A stretch of 64,000 nt of DNA from Coccinella septempunctata (GCF_907165205.1 NC_058195.1:31950936-32014935), one strand, 5' to 3'. Positions 8,041 to 21,592 are shown, numbered from the stretch's first letter. Numbers and translations: made by a program. Notes: generated from the letters alone by a model not told the origin.

Positions 8041-11000
8041 AGAATTCACTCACTTAATATAGGACATGTAAATACGAGCGGGTAAACGGCGGTAGTAGAA
8101 TTCACTCACTTAATATAGGACATGTAAATACGAGCGGGTAAAGGGCGGTAGTAGAATTCACTCACTTAATATTGGACATGTAAATACGAGCGGGTAAACG
8201 GCGGTAGTAGAATTCACTCACTTAATATAGGACATGTAAATACGAGCGGTTAAAAGACGGTAGTAGAATTCACTCACTTAATATTGGACATGTAAATACG
8301 AGCGGGTAAACGGCGGTAGTAGAATTCACTCACTTAATATAGGACATGTAAATACGAGCGGGTAAAAGGCGGTAGTAGAATTCACTCACTTAATATTGGA
8401 CATGTAAATACGAGCGGGTAAACGGCGGTAGTAGAATTCACTCACTTAATAGAGGACATGTAAATACGAGCGGGTAAACGGCGGTAGTAGAATTCACTCA
8501 CTTAATAAAGGACATGTAAATACGAGCGGGTAAACGGCGGTAGTAGAATTCACTCACTCAATATTGGACATGTAAATACGAGCGGGTAAACGGCGGTAGT
8601 AGAATTCACTCACTTAATAAAGGACATGTAAATACGAGCGGGTAAACGGCGGTAGTAGAATTCACTCACTCAATAAAGGACGTGTAAATACGAGCGGGTA
8701 AACGGCGGTAGTAGAATTCACTCACTCAATAAAGGACGTGTAAATACGAGCGGGTAAACGGCGGTAGTAGAATTCACTCACTTAATATAGGACATGTTAA
8801 TACGAGCGGATAAACGGCGGTAGTAGAATTCACTCACTTAATAAAGGACGTGTAAATACGAGCGGGTAAACGGCGGTAGTAGAATTCACTCACTTAATAT
8901 AGGACATGTAAATACGAGCGGGTAAACGGCGGTAGTAGAATTCACTCACTTAATATAGGACATGTAAATACGAGCGGGTAAACGGCGGTAGTAGAATTCA
9001 CTCACTTAATATAGGACATGTAAATACGAGCGGGTAAACGGCGGTAGTAGAATTCACTCACTTAATAAAGGACATGTAAATACGAGCGGGTAAACGACGG
9101 TAGTAGAATTCACTCACTTAATAAAGGACATGTAAATACGAGCGGGTAAACGGCGGTAGTAGAATTCACTCACTTAATATAGGACATGTAAATACGAGCG
9201 GGTAAACGGCGGTAGTAGAATTCACTCACTTAATAGAGGACATGTAAATACGAGCGGGTAAACGGCGGTAGTAGAATTCACTCACTTAATAAAGGACATG
9301 TAAATACGAGCGGGTAAACGGCGGTAGTAGAATTCACTCACTTAATAAAGGACGTGTAAATCCGAGCGGGTAAACGGCGGTAGTAGAATTCACTCACTTA
9401 ATAAAGGACGTGTAAATCCGAGCGGGTAAACGGCGGTAGTAGAATTCACTCACTTAATATAGGACATGTAAATACGAGCGGGTAAACGGCGGTAGTAGAA
9501 TTCACTCACTTAATATAGGACATGTAAATACGAGCGGGTAAACGGCGGTAGTAGAATTCACTCACTTAATAGAGGACATGTAGATACGAGCGGGTAAACG
9601 GCGGTAGTAGAATTCACTCACTTAATAGAGGACATGTAAATACGAGCGGGTAAACGGCGGTAGTAGAATTCAGTCACTTAATATTGGACATGTAAATACG
9701 AGCGGGTAAACGGCGGTAGTAGAATTCACTCACTTAATATAGGACATGTAAATACGAGCGGGTAAACGGCGGTAGTAGAATTCACTCACTTAATATAGGA
9801 CATGTAAATACGAGCGGGTAAACGGCGGTAGTAGAATTCACTCACTTAATATAGGACATGTAAATACGAGCGGGTAAACGGCGGTAGTAGAATTCACTCA
9901 CTTAATAGAGGACATGTAAATACGAGCGGGTAAACGGCGGTAGTAGAATTCACTTACTTAATAGAGGACATGTAAATACGAGCGGGTAAACGGCGGTAGT
10001 AGAATTCACTCACTTAATAGAGGACATGTAAATACGAGCGGGTAAACGGCGGTAGTAGAATTCACTCACTTAATAGAGGACATGTAAATACGAGCGGGTA
10101 AACGGCGGTAGTAGAATTCACTCACTTAATAAAGGACGTGTAAATACGAGCGGGTAAAGGGCGGTAGTAGAATTCACTCACTTAATATTGGACATGTAAA
10201 TACGAGCGGGTAAACGGCGGTAGTAGAATTCACTCACTTAATATTGGACATGTAAATACGAGCGGGTAAACGGCGGTAGTAGAATTCTTTCACTTGATAA
10301 AGGACGTGTAAATACGAGCGGGTAAACGGCGGTAGTAGAATTCACTCTCTTTATATTGGACATGTAAATACGAGCGGGTAAACGGCGGTAGTAGAATTCA
10401 CCCTCTTAATATTGGACATGTAAATACGAGCGGGTAAACGGCGGTAGTAGAATTCACTCACTTAATATTGGAGATGTATATACGAGCGGGTAAACGGCGG
10501 TAGTAGAATTCACTCACTTAATATAGGACATTAAAATACGAGCGGGTAAACGGCGGTAGTAGAATTCACTCACTTAATATAGGACATGTAAATACGAGCG
10601 GGTAAATGGCGGTAGTAGAATTCACTCACTTAATATTGGACATGTAAATACGAGCGGGTAAACGGCGGTAGTAGAATTCACTCACTCAATATAGGACATG
10701 TAAATACGAGCGGGTAAACGGCGGTAGTAGAATTCACTCACTTAATAGAGGACATGTAAATACGAGCGGGTAAACGGCGGTAGTAGAATTCACTCACTCA
10801 ATATTGGACATGTAAATACGAGCGGGTAAACGGCGGTAGTAGAATTCACTCACTTAATAAAGGACATGTAAATACGAGCGGGTAAACGGCGGTAGTTGAA
10901 TTCAGTCACTTAATATTGGACATGTAAATACGAACGGGTAAACGGCGGTAGTAGAATTCACTCACTTAATAAAGGACGTGTAAATACGAGCGGGTAAACG

Positions 11001-14000
11001 GCGGTAGTAGAATTCACTCACTTAATAGAGGACATGTAAATACGAGCGGGTAAACGGCGGTAGTAGAATTCACTCACTTAATAGAGGACATGTAAATACG
11101 AGCGGGTAAACGGCGGTAGTAGAATTCACTCACTTAATAAAGCACGTGTAAATACGAGCGGGTAAACGGCGGTAGTAGAATTCACTCACTTAATATAGGA
11201 CATGTAAATACGAGCGGGTAAACGGCGGTAGTAGAATTCACTCACTTAATATAGGACATGTAAATACGAGCGGGTAAACGGCGGTAGTAGAATTCACTCA
11301 CTTAATAGAGGACATGTAAATACGAGCGGGTAAACGGCGGTAGTAGAATTCACTCACTTAATATAGGACATGTAAATACGAGCGGGTAAACGGCGGTAGT
11401 AGAATTCACTCACTTAATAGAGGACATGTAAATACGAGCGGGTGAACGGCGGTAGTAGAATTCACTCACTCAATATTGGACATGTAAATACGAGCAGGTA
11501 AACGGCGGTAGTAGAATTCACTCACTTAATAAAGGACGTGTAAATACGAGCGGGTAAACGGCGGTAGTAGAATTCACTCTCTTAATATTGGACATGTAAA
11601 TACGAGCGGGTAAACGGCGGTAGTAGAATTCACCCTCTTAATATTGGACATATAAATACGAGCGGGTAAACGGCGGTAGTAGAATTCACTCACTTAATAT
11701 TGGAGATGTATATACGAGCGGGTAAACGGCGGTAGTAGAATTCACTCACTTAATATAGGACATGTAAATACGAGCGGGTAAACGGCGGTAGTAGAATTCA
11801 CTCACTTAATATAGGACATGTAAATACGAGCGGGTAAATGGCGGTAGTAGAATTCACTCACTTAATATTGGACATGTAAATACGAGCGGGTAAACGGCGG
11901 TAGTAGAATTCACTCACTCAATATAGGACATGTAAATACGAGCGGGTAAACGGCGGTAGTAGAATTCACTCACTTAATAGAGGACATGTAAATACGAGCG
12001 GGTAAACGGCGGTAGTAGAATTCACTCACTCAATATTGGACATGTAAATACGAGCGGGTAAACGGCGGTAGTAGAATTCACTCACTTAATAAAGGACATG
12101 TAAATACGAGCGGGTAAACGGCGGTAGTTGAATTCAGTCACTTAATATTGGACATGTAAATACGAGCGGGTAAACGGCGGTAGTAGAATTCACTCACTTA
12201 ATAAAGGACGTGTAAATACGAGCGGGTAAACGGCGGTAGTAGAATTCACTCACTTAATAGAGGACATGTAAATACGAGCGGGTAAACGGCGGTAGTAGAA
12301 TTCACTCACTTAATAGAGGACATGTAAATACGAGCGGGTAAACGGCGGTAGTAGAATTCACTTACTTAATAAAGGACGTGTAAATACGAGCGGGTAAACG
12401 GCGGTAGTAGAATTCACTCACTTAATATAGGACATGTAAATACGAGCGGGTAAACGGCGGTAGTAGAATTCACTCACTTAATATAGGACATGTAAATACG
12501 AGCGGGTAAACGGCGGTAGTAGAATTCACTCACTTAATAGAGGACATGTAAATACGAGCGGGTAAACGGCGGTAGTAGAATTCACTCACTTAATATAGGA
12601 CATGTAAATACGAGCGGGTAAACGGCGGTAGTAGAATTCACTCACTTAATAGAGGACATGTAAATACGAGCGGGTGAACGGCGGTAGTAGAATTCACTCA
12701 CTCAATATTGGACATGTAAATACGAGCAGGTAAACGGCGGTAGTAGAATTCACTCACTTAATAAAGGACGTGTAAATACGAGCGGGTAAACGGCGGTAGA
12801 AGAATTCACTCACTTAATATAGGACGTGTAAATACGAGCGGGTAAACGGCGGTAGTAGAATTCACTCACTTAATAAAGGACGTGTAAATACGAGCGGGTA
12901 AAGGGCGGTAGTAGAATTCACTCACTTAATAAAGGACGTGTAAATACGAGCGGGTAAAGGGCAGTAGTAGAATTCACTCACTTAATATTGGACAAGTAAA
13001 TACGAGCGGGTAAACGGCGGTAGTAGAATTCACTCACTTGATAAAGGACGTGTAAATACGAGCGGGTAAACGGCGGTAGTAGAATTCACTCTCTTAATAT
13101 TGGACATGTAAATACGAGCGGGTAAACGGCGGTAGTAGAATTCACTCACTTAATATTGGACATGTAAATACGAGCGGGTAAACGGCGGTAGTAGAATTCA
13201 CTCACTTGATAAAGGACGTGTAAATACGAGCGGGTAAACGGCGGTAGTAGAATTCACTCTCTTAATATTGGACATGTAAATACGAGCGGGTAAACGGCGG
13301 TAGTAGAATTCACCCTCTTAATATTGGACATGTAAATACGAGCGGGTAAACGGCGGTAGTAGAATTCACTCACTTAATATTGGAGATGTATATACGAGCG
13401 GGTAAACGGCGGTAGTAGAATTCACTCACTTAATATAGGACATGTAAATACGAGCGGGTAAACGGCGGTAGTAGAATTCACTCTTTTAATATAGGACATG
13501 TAAATACGAGCGGGTAAATGGCGGTAGTAGAATTCACTCACTTAATATTGGACATGTAAATACGAGCGGGTAAACGGCGGTAGTAGAATTCACTCACTCA
13601 ATATAGGACATGTAAATACGAGCGGGTAAACGGCGGTAGTAGAATTCACTCACTTAATAGAGGACATGTAAATACGAGCGGGTAAACGGCGGTAGTAGAA
13701 TTCACTCACTCAATATTGGACATGTAAATACGAGCGGGTAAACGGCGGTAGTAGAATTCACTCACTTAATAAAGGACATGTAAATACGAGCGGGTAAACG
13801 GCGGTAGTTGAATTCAGTCACTTAATATTGGACATGTAAATACGAGCGGGTAAACGGCGGTAGTAGAATTCACTCACTTAATAAAGGACGTGTAAATACG
13901 AGCGGGTAAACGGCGGTAGTAGAATTCACTCACTTAATAGAGGACATGTAAATACGAGCGGGTAAACGGCGGTAGTAGAATTCACTCACTTAATAGAGGA

Positions 14001-15983
14001 CATGTAAATACGAGCGGGTAAACGGCGGTAGTAGAATTCACTCACTTAATAAAGGACGTGTAAATACGAGCGGGTAAACGGCGGTAGTAGAATTCACTCA
14101 CTTAATATAGGACATGTAAATACGAGCGGGTAAACGGCGGTAGTAGAATTCACTCACTTAATATAGGACATGTAAATACGAGCGGGTAAACGGCGGTAGT
14201 AGAATTCACTCACTTAATAGAGGACATGTAAATACGAGCGGGTAAACGGCGGTAGTAGAATTCACTCACTCAATATTGGACATGTAAATACGAGCGGGTA
14301 AACGGCGGTAGTAGAATTCAGTCACTTAATAAAGGACGTGTAAATACGAGCGGGTAAACGGCAGTAGTAGAATTCACTCACTTAATATAGGACATGTAAA
14401 TACGAGCGGGTAAACGGCGGTAGTAGAATTCACTCACTTAATAGAGGACATGTAAATACGAGCTGGTAAACGGCGGTAGTAGAATTCACTCACTTAATAA
14501 AGGACGTGTAAATACGAGCGGGTAAACGGCGGTAGTAGAATTCACTCACTTAATAAAGGACGTGTAAATACGAGCGGGTAAACGGCGGTAGTAGAATTCA
14601 CTAGGACATGTAAATACGAGCGGGTAAACGGCGGTAGTAGAATTCACTCACTTAATATAGGACATGTAAATACGAGCGGGTAAACGGCGGTAGTAGAATT
14701 CACTCACTCAATATAGGACATGTAAATACGAGCGGGTAAACGGCGGTAGTAGAATTCACTCACTTAATAGAGGACATGTAAATACGAGCGGGTAAACGGC
14801 GGTAGTAGAATTCACTCACTTAATAGAGGACATGTAAATACGAGCGGGTAAACGGCGGTAGTAGAATTCAGTCACTTAATATTGGACATGTAAATACGAG
14901 CGGGTAAACGGCGGTAGTAGAATTCACTCACATAATATAGGACATGTAAATACGAGCGGGTAAACGGCGGTAGTAGAATTCACTCACTTAATATAGGACA
15001 TGTAAATACGAGCGGGTAAACGGCGGTAGTAGAATTCACTCACTCAATATTGGACATGTAAATACGAGCGGGTAAACGGCGGTAGTAGAATTCGCTCACT
15101 TAATAAAGGACATGTAAATACGAGCGGGTAAACGGCGGTAGTAGAATTCACTCACTTAATATTGGACATGTAAATACGAGCGGGTAAACGGCGGTAGTAG
15201 AATTCACTCACTTAATATTGGACATGTAAATACGAGCGGGTGAACGGCGGTAGTAGAATTCACTCACTTAATATTGGACATGTAAATACGAGCGGGTGAA
15301 CGGCGGTAGTAGAATTCACTCACTTAATATTGGACATGTAAATACGAGCGGGTAAACGGCGGTAGTAGAATTCACTCACTTAATATTGGACATGTAAATA
15401 CGAGCGGGTAAACGGCGGTAGTAGAATTCACTCACTTAATATTGGACATGTATATACGAGCGGGTAAACGGCGGTAGTAGAATTCACTCACTTAATATTG
15501 GACATGTATATACGAGCGGGTAAACGGCGGTAGTAGAATTCACTCACTTAATATTGGACATGTAAATACGAGCGGGTAAACGGCGGTAGTAGAATTCACT
15601 CACTTAATATTGGACATGTAAATACGAGCGGGTAAACGGCGGTAGTAGAATTCACTCACTCAATATTGGACATGTAAATACGAGCGGGTAAACGGCGGTA
15701 GTAGAATTCACTCACTCAATATTGGACATGTAAATACGAGCGGGTAAACGGCGGTAGTAGAATTCACTCACTTAATAAAGGACATGTAAATACGAGCGGG
15801 TAAACGGCGGTAGTAGAATTCACTCTCTTAATATTGGACATGTATATACGAGCGGGTAAACGGCGGTAGTAGAATTCACTCACTCAATATTGGACATGTA
15901 TATACGAGCGGGTAAACGGCGGTAGTAGAATTCACTCACTCAATATTGGACATGTAAATACGAGCGGTTAAACGGCGGTAGTA
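8041..15983 (+). repeat. 56-bp satellite array, about 142 units
   Basis: A unit starting agaattcactcacttaatat is repeated head to tail every 56 bp without unrelated spacers. Each unit carries an EcoRI site (gaattc) and usually an acatgt palindrome. Variation is concentrated at a few positions: atatagg, atattgg, agagg or aaagg before the acatg/acgtg word. Units are otherwise nearly identical. One unit near 14600 is shortened. The array continues at 17633 after a retrotransposon insertion. It begins 564 bp after the last Polinton ORF. Confidence 0.97.
10343..14486 (+). repeat. higher-order repeat within the 56-bp array
   Basis: A distinctive run of variant units (actctc, then accctc, then a unit with ggagatgtatatacg, later one with gtagttgaattcag) occurs three times, starting near 10343, 11575 and 13255. 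Offsets are 1232 bp (22 units) and 1680 bp (30 units), both exact multiples of 56. The third copy is displaced by eight extra units. This indicates recent block duplication by unequal exchange. Confidence 0.8.
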
Positions 15984-17632
15984 TTTATTTATTTATTGAG
16001 AAAAAGGGATACAAACAGGTTACACCCAAAATAGCATCCACAAATAGATAGAATACAAAAAACTTATAAGTGTCTACAAAAGTACCCACGGTTATCCGGG
16101 AAACCAACAATGTACATTCCACAAAAAAGAAAAACCTAAATAACTAGTATGCACTGTCTTATAAACAGAAAATTTCCTTACATTTCTTCTTGAAGGAGAG
16201 CAAGGACATAGTGAAAATATTTAAATCAATGACATATTTATTAAAGTGGTCACACATCCTGGTCACAGGGGAATTCCTACCCACGTTTGTCCTGAAACTT
16301 CTGTTATGAAAAAGCTGTCTATTTCTCGTTTGCCTCTGCGGTACATGAAAATGCACGAGTGATAATAACTCCGGCGAGTCGTAGCAATTCATCACGATCT
16401 TGAAAAGGAAAATTAAGTCAGAAATTATCCCCCTTTGTTCTAAAAGTTGGATACCATATCTGTTTCGAATATCACCGATTCCCAATGTTACGTATTCCCC
16501 TGTTATTTTGAAGTGAAGAAATCTCACCAATTTATTTTGCAGTCTTTCAAACCGTAGCTTGTGCACATTATAATATGGAGACCACACTACACTACCATAA
16601 CTAAGTTTACTGAATACAAAGGAATAATACAGAGATTTCACCGCCGCTTCGTCCTGAAAGTCCTTGCATATTCTACATAAAAAACCTAATGACTTATTAG
16701 AAGTAGACATGACAAGATCGAAATGAGCATGAAAAGTCAGTTTCGAGTCAAATAGTATGCCAAGGTCTCTAACTTGGTCCACCCTGACAACGCTATTCTG
16801 TTCCAGATGGTATCGAAAGTTGATCCAATTATTCTTCCTTGTAAAAGTAATACATGCACACTTATCATAGTTGAGCTTAAGTTTATTTTTGTAACAGTAG
16901 ACCAAAAATCTTTGGAGATCTTCCTGTATATTGTAGCAATCCTGGAGAGATGTTATTCTTCTGAAAATTTTCAGGTCATCGGCGTATAAGAGGATGATAC
17001 AATGCTTGAAGCATTCTTTGATGTCGTTGATAAAAATCAAAAACAATAAGGGGCCAAGATGTGAACCCTGGGGAACACCCGAAGTGACCACGAACGCCGA
17101 AGACAGATAGCCGTTCAGACTGACAAGCTGACTGCGACAATGAATATAAGATGACAGCCATCTCAAAAGATCTCCATGAACACCAATCGCCGCTAACTTC
17201 ATCATCAGAATATTATGGTCAACTTTGTCAAATGCTTTACTGAAGTCAGAGTATACTGAGTCCACCTGAGTTCCATCATCTAAAGCCCTACAAATGTATT
17301 CTGAATAAATAACTAAATTTGACTCAATGGAACGCCCCGAGAAAAAACCATGTTGACATTCAATTATTGATGATCGCACACTACGAAACAAAGAATCACA
17401 AACTATGCTCTCAAATACCTTACTTACTATTGACAGTTTACTGATTCCGCGATAATTATTTACCTCGCTTCTATTGCCTGAATTCTTATAAATCGGGACT
17501 AGAAGTGCCCGCTTCCAAACAGCAGGAAATATTCCAGATTGCATTGATTTATTGAATAAGATACTGAGGGGAAGGCACAATCCAGTGGCACAATGCTTAA
17601 TGAAATACGAGGGGTATCCATCAAATAGAACC
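15984..17632 (-). mobile_element. 5'-truncated jockey-like non-LTR retrotransposon inserted in the satellite
   Basis: The satellite is interrupted after agta (15980-15983) and resumes with agta (17633-17636), a likely 4-bp target duplication. On the minus strand the insert ends in a tail of aaata repeats (at 15984-16000 as tatttattt), as in jockey-type elements. It starts abruptly inside the RT coding region. No endonuclease or ORF1 is present. Confidence 0.85.
16159..17632 (-). pseudogene. reverse transcriptase ORF2 fragment of the jockey-like insert
   Basis: The frame is open from the very insertion boundary (17632) through 16159, so the 5' truncation and not mutation ended it. RT blocks are visible: NSGNRSEVNNYRGISKLSIV, YSDFSKAFDKVDHNI, GVPQGSHLGPLLFLIFIND and the catalytic LLYADDLKIF. 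A C-terminal region with LSYGSVVWSPYYNVHKLRFE follows. The APE endonuclease that should precede it is missing, so it cannot move alone. Absence of stops over almost 490 codons implies a young insertion, later than most of the satellite expansion. Confidence 0.85.
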
Positions 17633-18563
17633 AGTAGAATTCACTCACTCAATATTGGACATGTAAATACGAGCGGGTAAACGGCGGTAGTAGAATTCAC
17701 TCACTTAATATTGGACATGTAAATACGAGCGGGTAAACGGCGGTAGTAGAATTCACTCACTTAATATTGGACATGTAAATACGAGCGGGTAAACGGCGGT
17801 AGTAGAATTCACTCACTTAATATTGGACATGTATATACGAGCGGATAAACGGCGGTAGTAGAATTCACTCACTTGATAAAGGACATGTAAATACGAGCGG
17901 GTAAACGGCGGTAGTAGAATTCACTCACTTAATAAAGGACATGTAAATAGGAGCGGGTAAACGGCGGTAGTTGAATTCAGTCACTTAATAAAGGACATGT
18001 AAATACGCGCGGGTAAACGGCGGTAGTAGAATTCACTCACTTAATAAAGGACATGTAAATACGAGCGGGTAAACGGCGGTAGTAGAATTCACTCACTTAA
18101 TATTGGACATGTAAATACGAGCGGGTAAACGGCGGTAGTTGAATTCTTTCACTTAATAAAGGACATGTAAATATGAGCGGGTAAACGGCGGTAGTTGAAT
18201 TCACTCACTTTATAAAGGACATGTAAATACGAGCGGGTTAACGGCGGTAGTTGAATTCTTTCACTTAATAAAGGACATGTAAATATGAGCGGGTAAACGA
18301 CGGTAGTTGAATTCACTCACTTTATAAAGGACATGTAAATACGAGCGGGTAAACGGCGGTAGTTGAATTCTTTCACTTAATAAAGGACATGTAAATATGA
18401 GCGGGTAAACGGCGGTAGTTGAATTCTTCCACTTAATAAAGGACATGTAAATATGAGCGGGTAAACGGCGGTAGTTGAATTCACTCACTTTATAAAGGAC
18501 ATGTAAATACGAGCGGGTACAGGCACTTAATATAGGCGATGTAAATAGGAGCGAGTAACCGGC
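17633..18563 (+). repeat. 56-bp satellite array, distal part, about 16-17 units
   Basis: The array resumes in phase after the retrotransposon. Units here are more diverged (gttgaattctttcac, tataaagg, aatatgagc). The last copies (about 18510-18563) decay into unrelated sequence. Higher divergence at the edge than in the core is usual for satellites homogenised by unequal exchange. Confidence 0.9.
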
Positions 18564-19258
18564 CGTTTTCGATAAATATTGGACGCAATAGCAAAACAAG
18601 GACTATGTGCGAGACTGGCATCCCCATATGACGATGACGCGAAAGTCGATATATAGATGTATTCGGGTTCGGCTTTCGGACGGTCCGAGAATGGTTCTAG
18701 AACTGCGCAGAGGATTTAATACTAGGGCGCAACAGTTTTGCGCAGTCCTAGAACAATTCTCGGACTGTCAGAAAGCCGAACCCGAATAGGGCTTATATGT
18801 GATATTATACGAAACCAGCTTATCTTCGTGTTGCTATTTTTTTATGAGCCTTCTTTTATGATCTTCACAGATTGCAATAACTGTTCACATGTGAAGAACA
18901 CACAAACCCATCGTTCACGGCCATACCACGCTGACAATGCCAGTTCTCGTCAGAACACTGAAGCCGCAGTTGCTGCTTAGACTCCGTCGAGTAAACATCA
19001 TAAGGCAAAACGCTCCGTAAAGCGAAAGCAAAGAGTACCTGAGTAGCCTCACCCGACGCGTCATCGGTGTACGTGACCAAGCGGTCGTGCGCCGGCAACG
19101 CCTAGAGAAAGGAATTCCTTTGTTCCGAAGTGACAATCCGGCCGCCATTGTGCGAAATGTGAAATATCCTGAATTTTAACGATAAAAGACGTTCCAAAAC
19201 CGTGAATTATATTGTGAAAAAAGAAACATTACAAGTGAGTTCGGAGGCAGTGACTCTT
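18564..19258 (+). other. non-coding leader of a jockey-like element, with a hairpin
   Basis: The stretch between the satellite and ORF1 holds a long hairpin (own entry) and, from about 18890, a GC-richer leader that runs into ORF1. By position it is the 5' UTR/internal promoter of the following retrotransposon, but I found no defined initiator. The short frames here lack coding features. Confidence 0.4.
18661..18787. repeat. 49-bp-arm inverted repeat (hairpin)
   Basis: Arm 18661-18709 (attcgggttcggctttcgga...) is an imperfect reverse complement of 18739-18787 (...gaaagccgaacccgaat). The loop is 29 nt. Mismatches are few and scattered. It could be a small fold-back element, a hairpin RNA or a regulatory part of the adjacent retrotransposon leader. 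Confidence 0.75.
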
Positions 19259-20414
19259 ATGAATCGCGAGTTAGCGAAATCGGTGCAAGATTGGAACACA
19301 GAAATAGTGCAAAAATACATAAAAAAGGCTTCTGAAGCCATGAGTGAATCCGCGATGAGTGCGGATTCGAGACCGCAATCACCTACAACAAGCGTGAAAA
19401 GAAGAAGAATAACAGACTCCGAAAACCCGGAGTTCTCGCATCCTAAGCAAAGGAGCAGGAGGAACTCCCTGACAAGAGCAAAGCCACACCCTGTCACGCT
19501 CAGAAACAACTACGAACCAAGCGAGGGAAAAGATGATAGCACCGGACAAACGAACAGAGTAATAAGAAAGCCCAAAAGACCCCCACCAATAGTGATTCAG
19601 GGGATCTTCAAAAAGCACCTAAATATCACCATAACAATTAGGAAAATCATACCGGGGAAATTACTGATAAGATACAGCAAAAACACATCAAATATTTACT
19701 GCGACGGCCAGGCCGACCACCAAAACCTGGTAGAATATTTTAAGGGGTGCAAACAGGAGTTCCATACATACACCAATAAAAACGAGAAGAATCGAGCCTT
19801 CACGGTAAGAGGGCTCGAAACAGAACCGGAAGAAGAGGACATCAAAGAGGAACTAGAAGGAGTACAACATACCAGTAAAAAAAGTGCATAAACTAAAAGG
19901 CACCAGATCCCCGATTTACATGGTCATCACGGACAACTCTGTCACCGTGAGGCAGCTCAGCGCTACCGTCAAATCAGTGCTGTTCACAGCTATTAGATGG
20001 GACAGATATAGTAATAATGAAGAAATCATCCAATGTCACAGATGCCAGAACTGGGGCCACGCAACCTCCAATTGCTACAGGGAGGTCAGGTGCCTCAAAT
20101 GTGCAGAAAGGCACAGCACCAAAGAGTGCACAAAATCAAGAGACCTCCCTGCAAAGTGCGCAAACTGCCAGGGAGACCACCCGGCAAACAACATTAACTG
20201 CCCAGTGTACAACGTGGCCCTAGAAGAAAAGCATATAAACATAGCGCTGAGCCAGCCTCCAACAACCCCAACGACCCAATACAGAGAAGCTCCGAAACCT
20301 ACCACCAACGTCTGGGAGGAGAGGAGAAGAGCCGCGGAAGCCACAAAAACACAGAGCCCTGAAAGGCCACGAAAGGAAGCTCACCAGACACAAGCAGGAA
20401 AACAGAAAAGCTAA
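19259..20414 (+). pseudogene. jockey-like ORF1 (gag-like, zinc knuckle) with one frameshift
   Basis: The first part (19259-19891) starts MNRELAKSVQDWN and includes a PRE_C2HC-like region (PPPIVIQGIFKKHLN, then NRAFTVRGLETEPEEEDIKE). The second part (in another frame, to 20414) opens near HKLKGTRSPIYMVITDN and carries three CCHC knuckles: CHRCQNWGHATSNC, CLKCAERHSTKEC and CANCQGDHPANNINC. The frames meet at an A7 run (about 19874-19884), so an indel there explains the break. The product would bind element RNA. The frame is open about 57 nt upstream but lacks an ATG, so 19259 is chosen as start. Confidence 0.8.
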
Positions 20415-20590
20415 GTAACAGTAGTAGTAATAGCAACAACTTTGATAAACTAATGACATTAGAGAGCGAGTTTGAGAAACTCGGCACATACGTCGACCTA
20501 GACAAGTTTCTCGAGTCAATACTTACCCTCAACGAAAAACTCAGAAATAGTAAAAACCATACGGAGAGACTGCATCTAATGTTCAATTAG

Positions 20591-20960
20591 ATGAAGTCTA
20601 ACTCGCTCAGTGGAATTCCAATGGTGTGCTCCGTAAACACCTCGAGATATCAAGTTTCATCCTTTGCAACAAAATCGACATTTTGTTGCTTAACGAAACA
20701 AGATTGAAAGCATCGGATAAATTTTATATCAGAGGGTATAATGTTGAAAGGGAAGATCGTAACACCGGTTACGGAGGTGTCGCTCTAGTCATAAGGAACA
20801 GCATCAAGTATACAAGACTCCCCAGAACAAATTGCACAGTAGAGAACCTTTCAATAAACCTCCCCGGCAACCTAAAAATCACTGTCATCTACAACAGCCC
20901 TAGTAACAGAATAACAACAAGCTGTCTCCGAAGCCTCCTTCGGCAAAATCATCCCACCAT
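20591..20960 (+). pseudogene. jockey-like ORF2 remnant (APE endonuclease start)
   Basis: A frame from about 20610 reads WNSNGVLRKHLEISSFILCN, then IDILLLNETRLKASDKF, GYGGVALVIRN and LKITVIYNSPSN. These are the first blocks of an AP-type endonuclease, including the catalytic Glu in NETRLK. The sequence loses similarity near 20930-20960 and is followed by a mariner-like pseudogene. The RT is absent. The start region is also out of frame with the nearby ATG (20591). Confidence 0.7.
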
Positions 20961-21004
20961 AAATGTGAACATCGAGAATTGCATTATTTTTAATGGCGCA
21001 ACAA

Positions 21005-21592
21005 ACATTGTAACTTCAGGTCTCTTGAAAGTTCCATTGTCTGAAGTGGTGGTTGTTCTCTTCATCCCAATAATGACTGTTATGCCTATTGAAAGAACCA
21101 TTCTTTGTGAATTTAGATTCATCTGTCCAAATTATACAGTCCAAAAAGTTTTCATTCTCTTGAAATCGAATCATCATAGCTTCGCAAAACTCTGTTCTCT
21201 TGACGAAATCAGTTTCCTTCAAATGCTGTATCCTATTGAATGTATATGGGTGCATTTTATGTTTTTTTTAATATTTTCCGAACACTCGATTGATATAATC
21301 CTAGATCAATCTCGGCATCTTTGAGAGAATTTTGAGGATTCACACACAAAATATGCAAGAACTGTAATTTCGTTGTTCTCATCTTCTACTACACATTTTT
21401 CTCTGTGTATAGTTTTCTTAACGAAAGAGCCGACCTTTCTCAAGTTTGTCATGGTTCTGTTAATGGTATCTCTCGTTGGTCTGGGTCGGTCAGGAAACCT
21501 CTCAAAGAACAGTCGAATCTATCTACAACTTTATTACATTCTCCATGAAGTAGAATGAGATTTAAATAATCTTCATTGGTAAAATTAGGCAT
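21005..21592 (-). pseudogene. decayed mariner/Tc1-like transposase (DUF4817-type)
   Basis: On the minus strand a start MPNFTNEDYLNLILLHGECN is followed, after several frame breaks, by NPQNSLKDAEIDLGL and the longest open piece MHPYTFNRIQHLKETDFVKR. Then comes CIIWTDESKFTKNGSFN, the second catalytic Asp region of IS630/mariner-type transposases. At least three breaks are visible. The C-terminal part with the last catalytic Asp is missing at the junction with the jockey remnant. Confidence 0.75.

Noticed and set aside
8041..15983. CRISPR-like array
   Set aside because: The repeat is continuous with a 56-bp period and no unique spacers, in a clearly eukaryotic context.
18261..18599. 112-aa minus-strand open frame
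   Set aside because: It only translates the satellite units; the repeated peptide follows the 56-bp period.
21016..21255. Functional mariner transposase
   Set aside because: Only a 79-aa open piece remains, with several frame breaks upstream and the last catalytic region missing.
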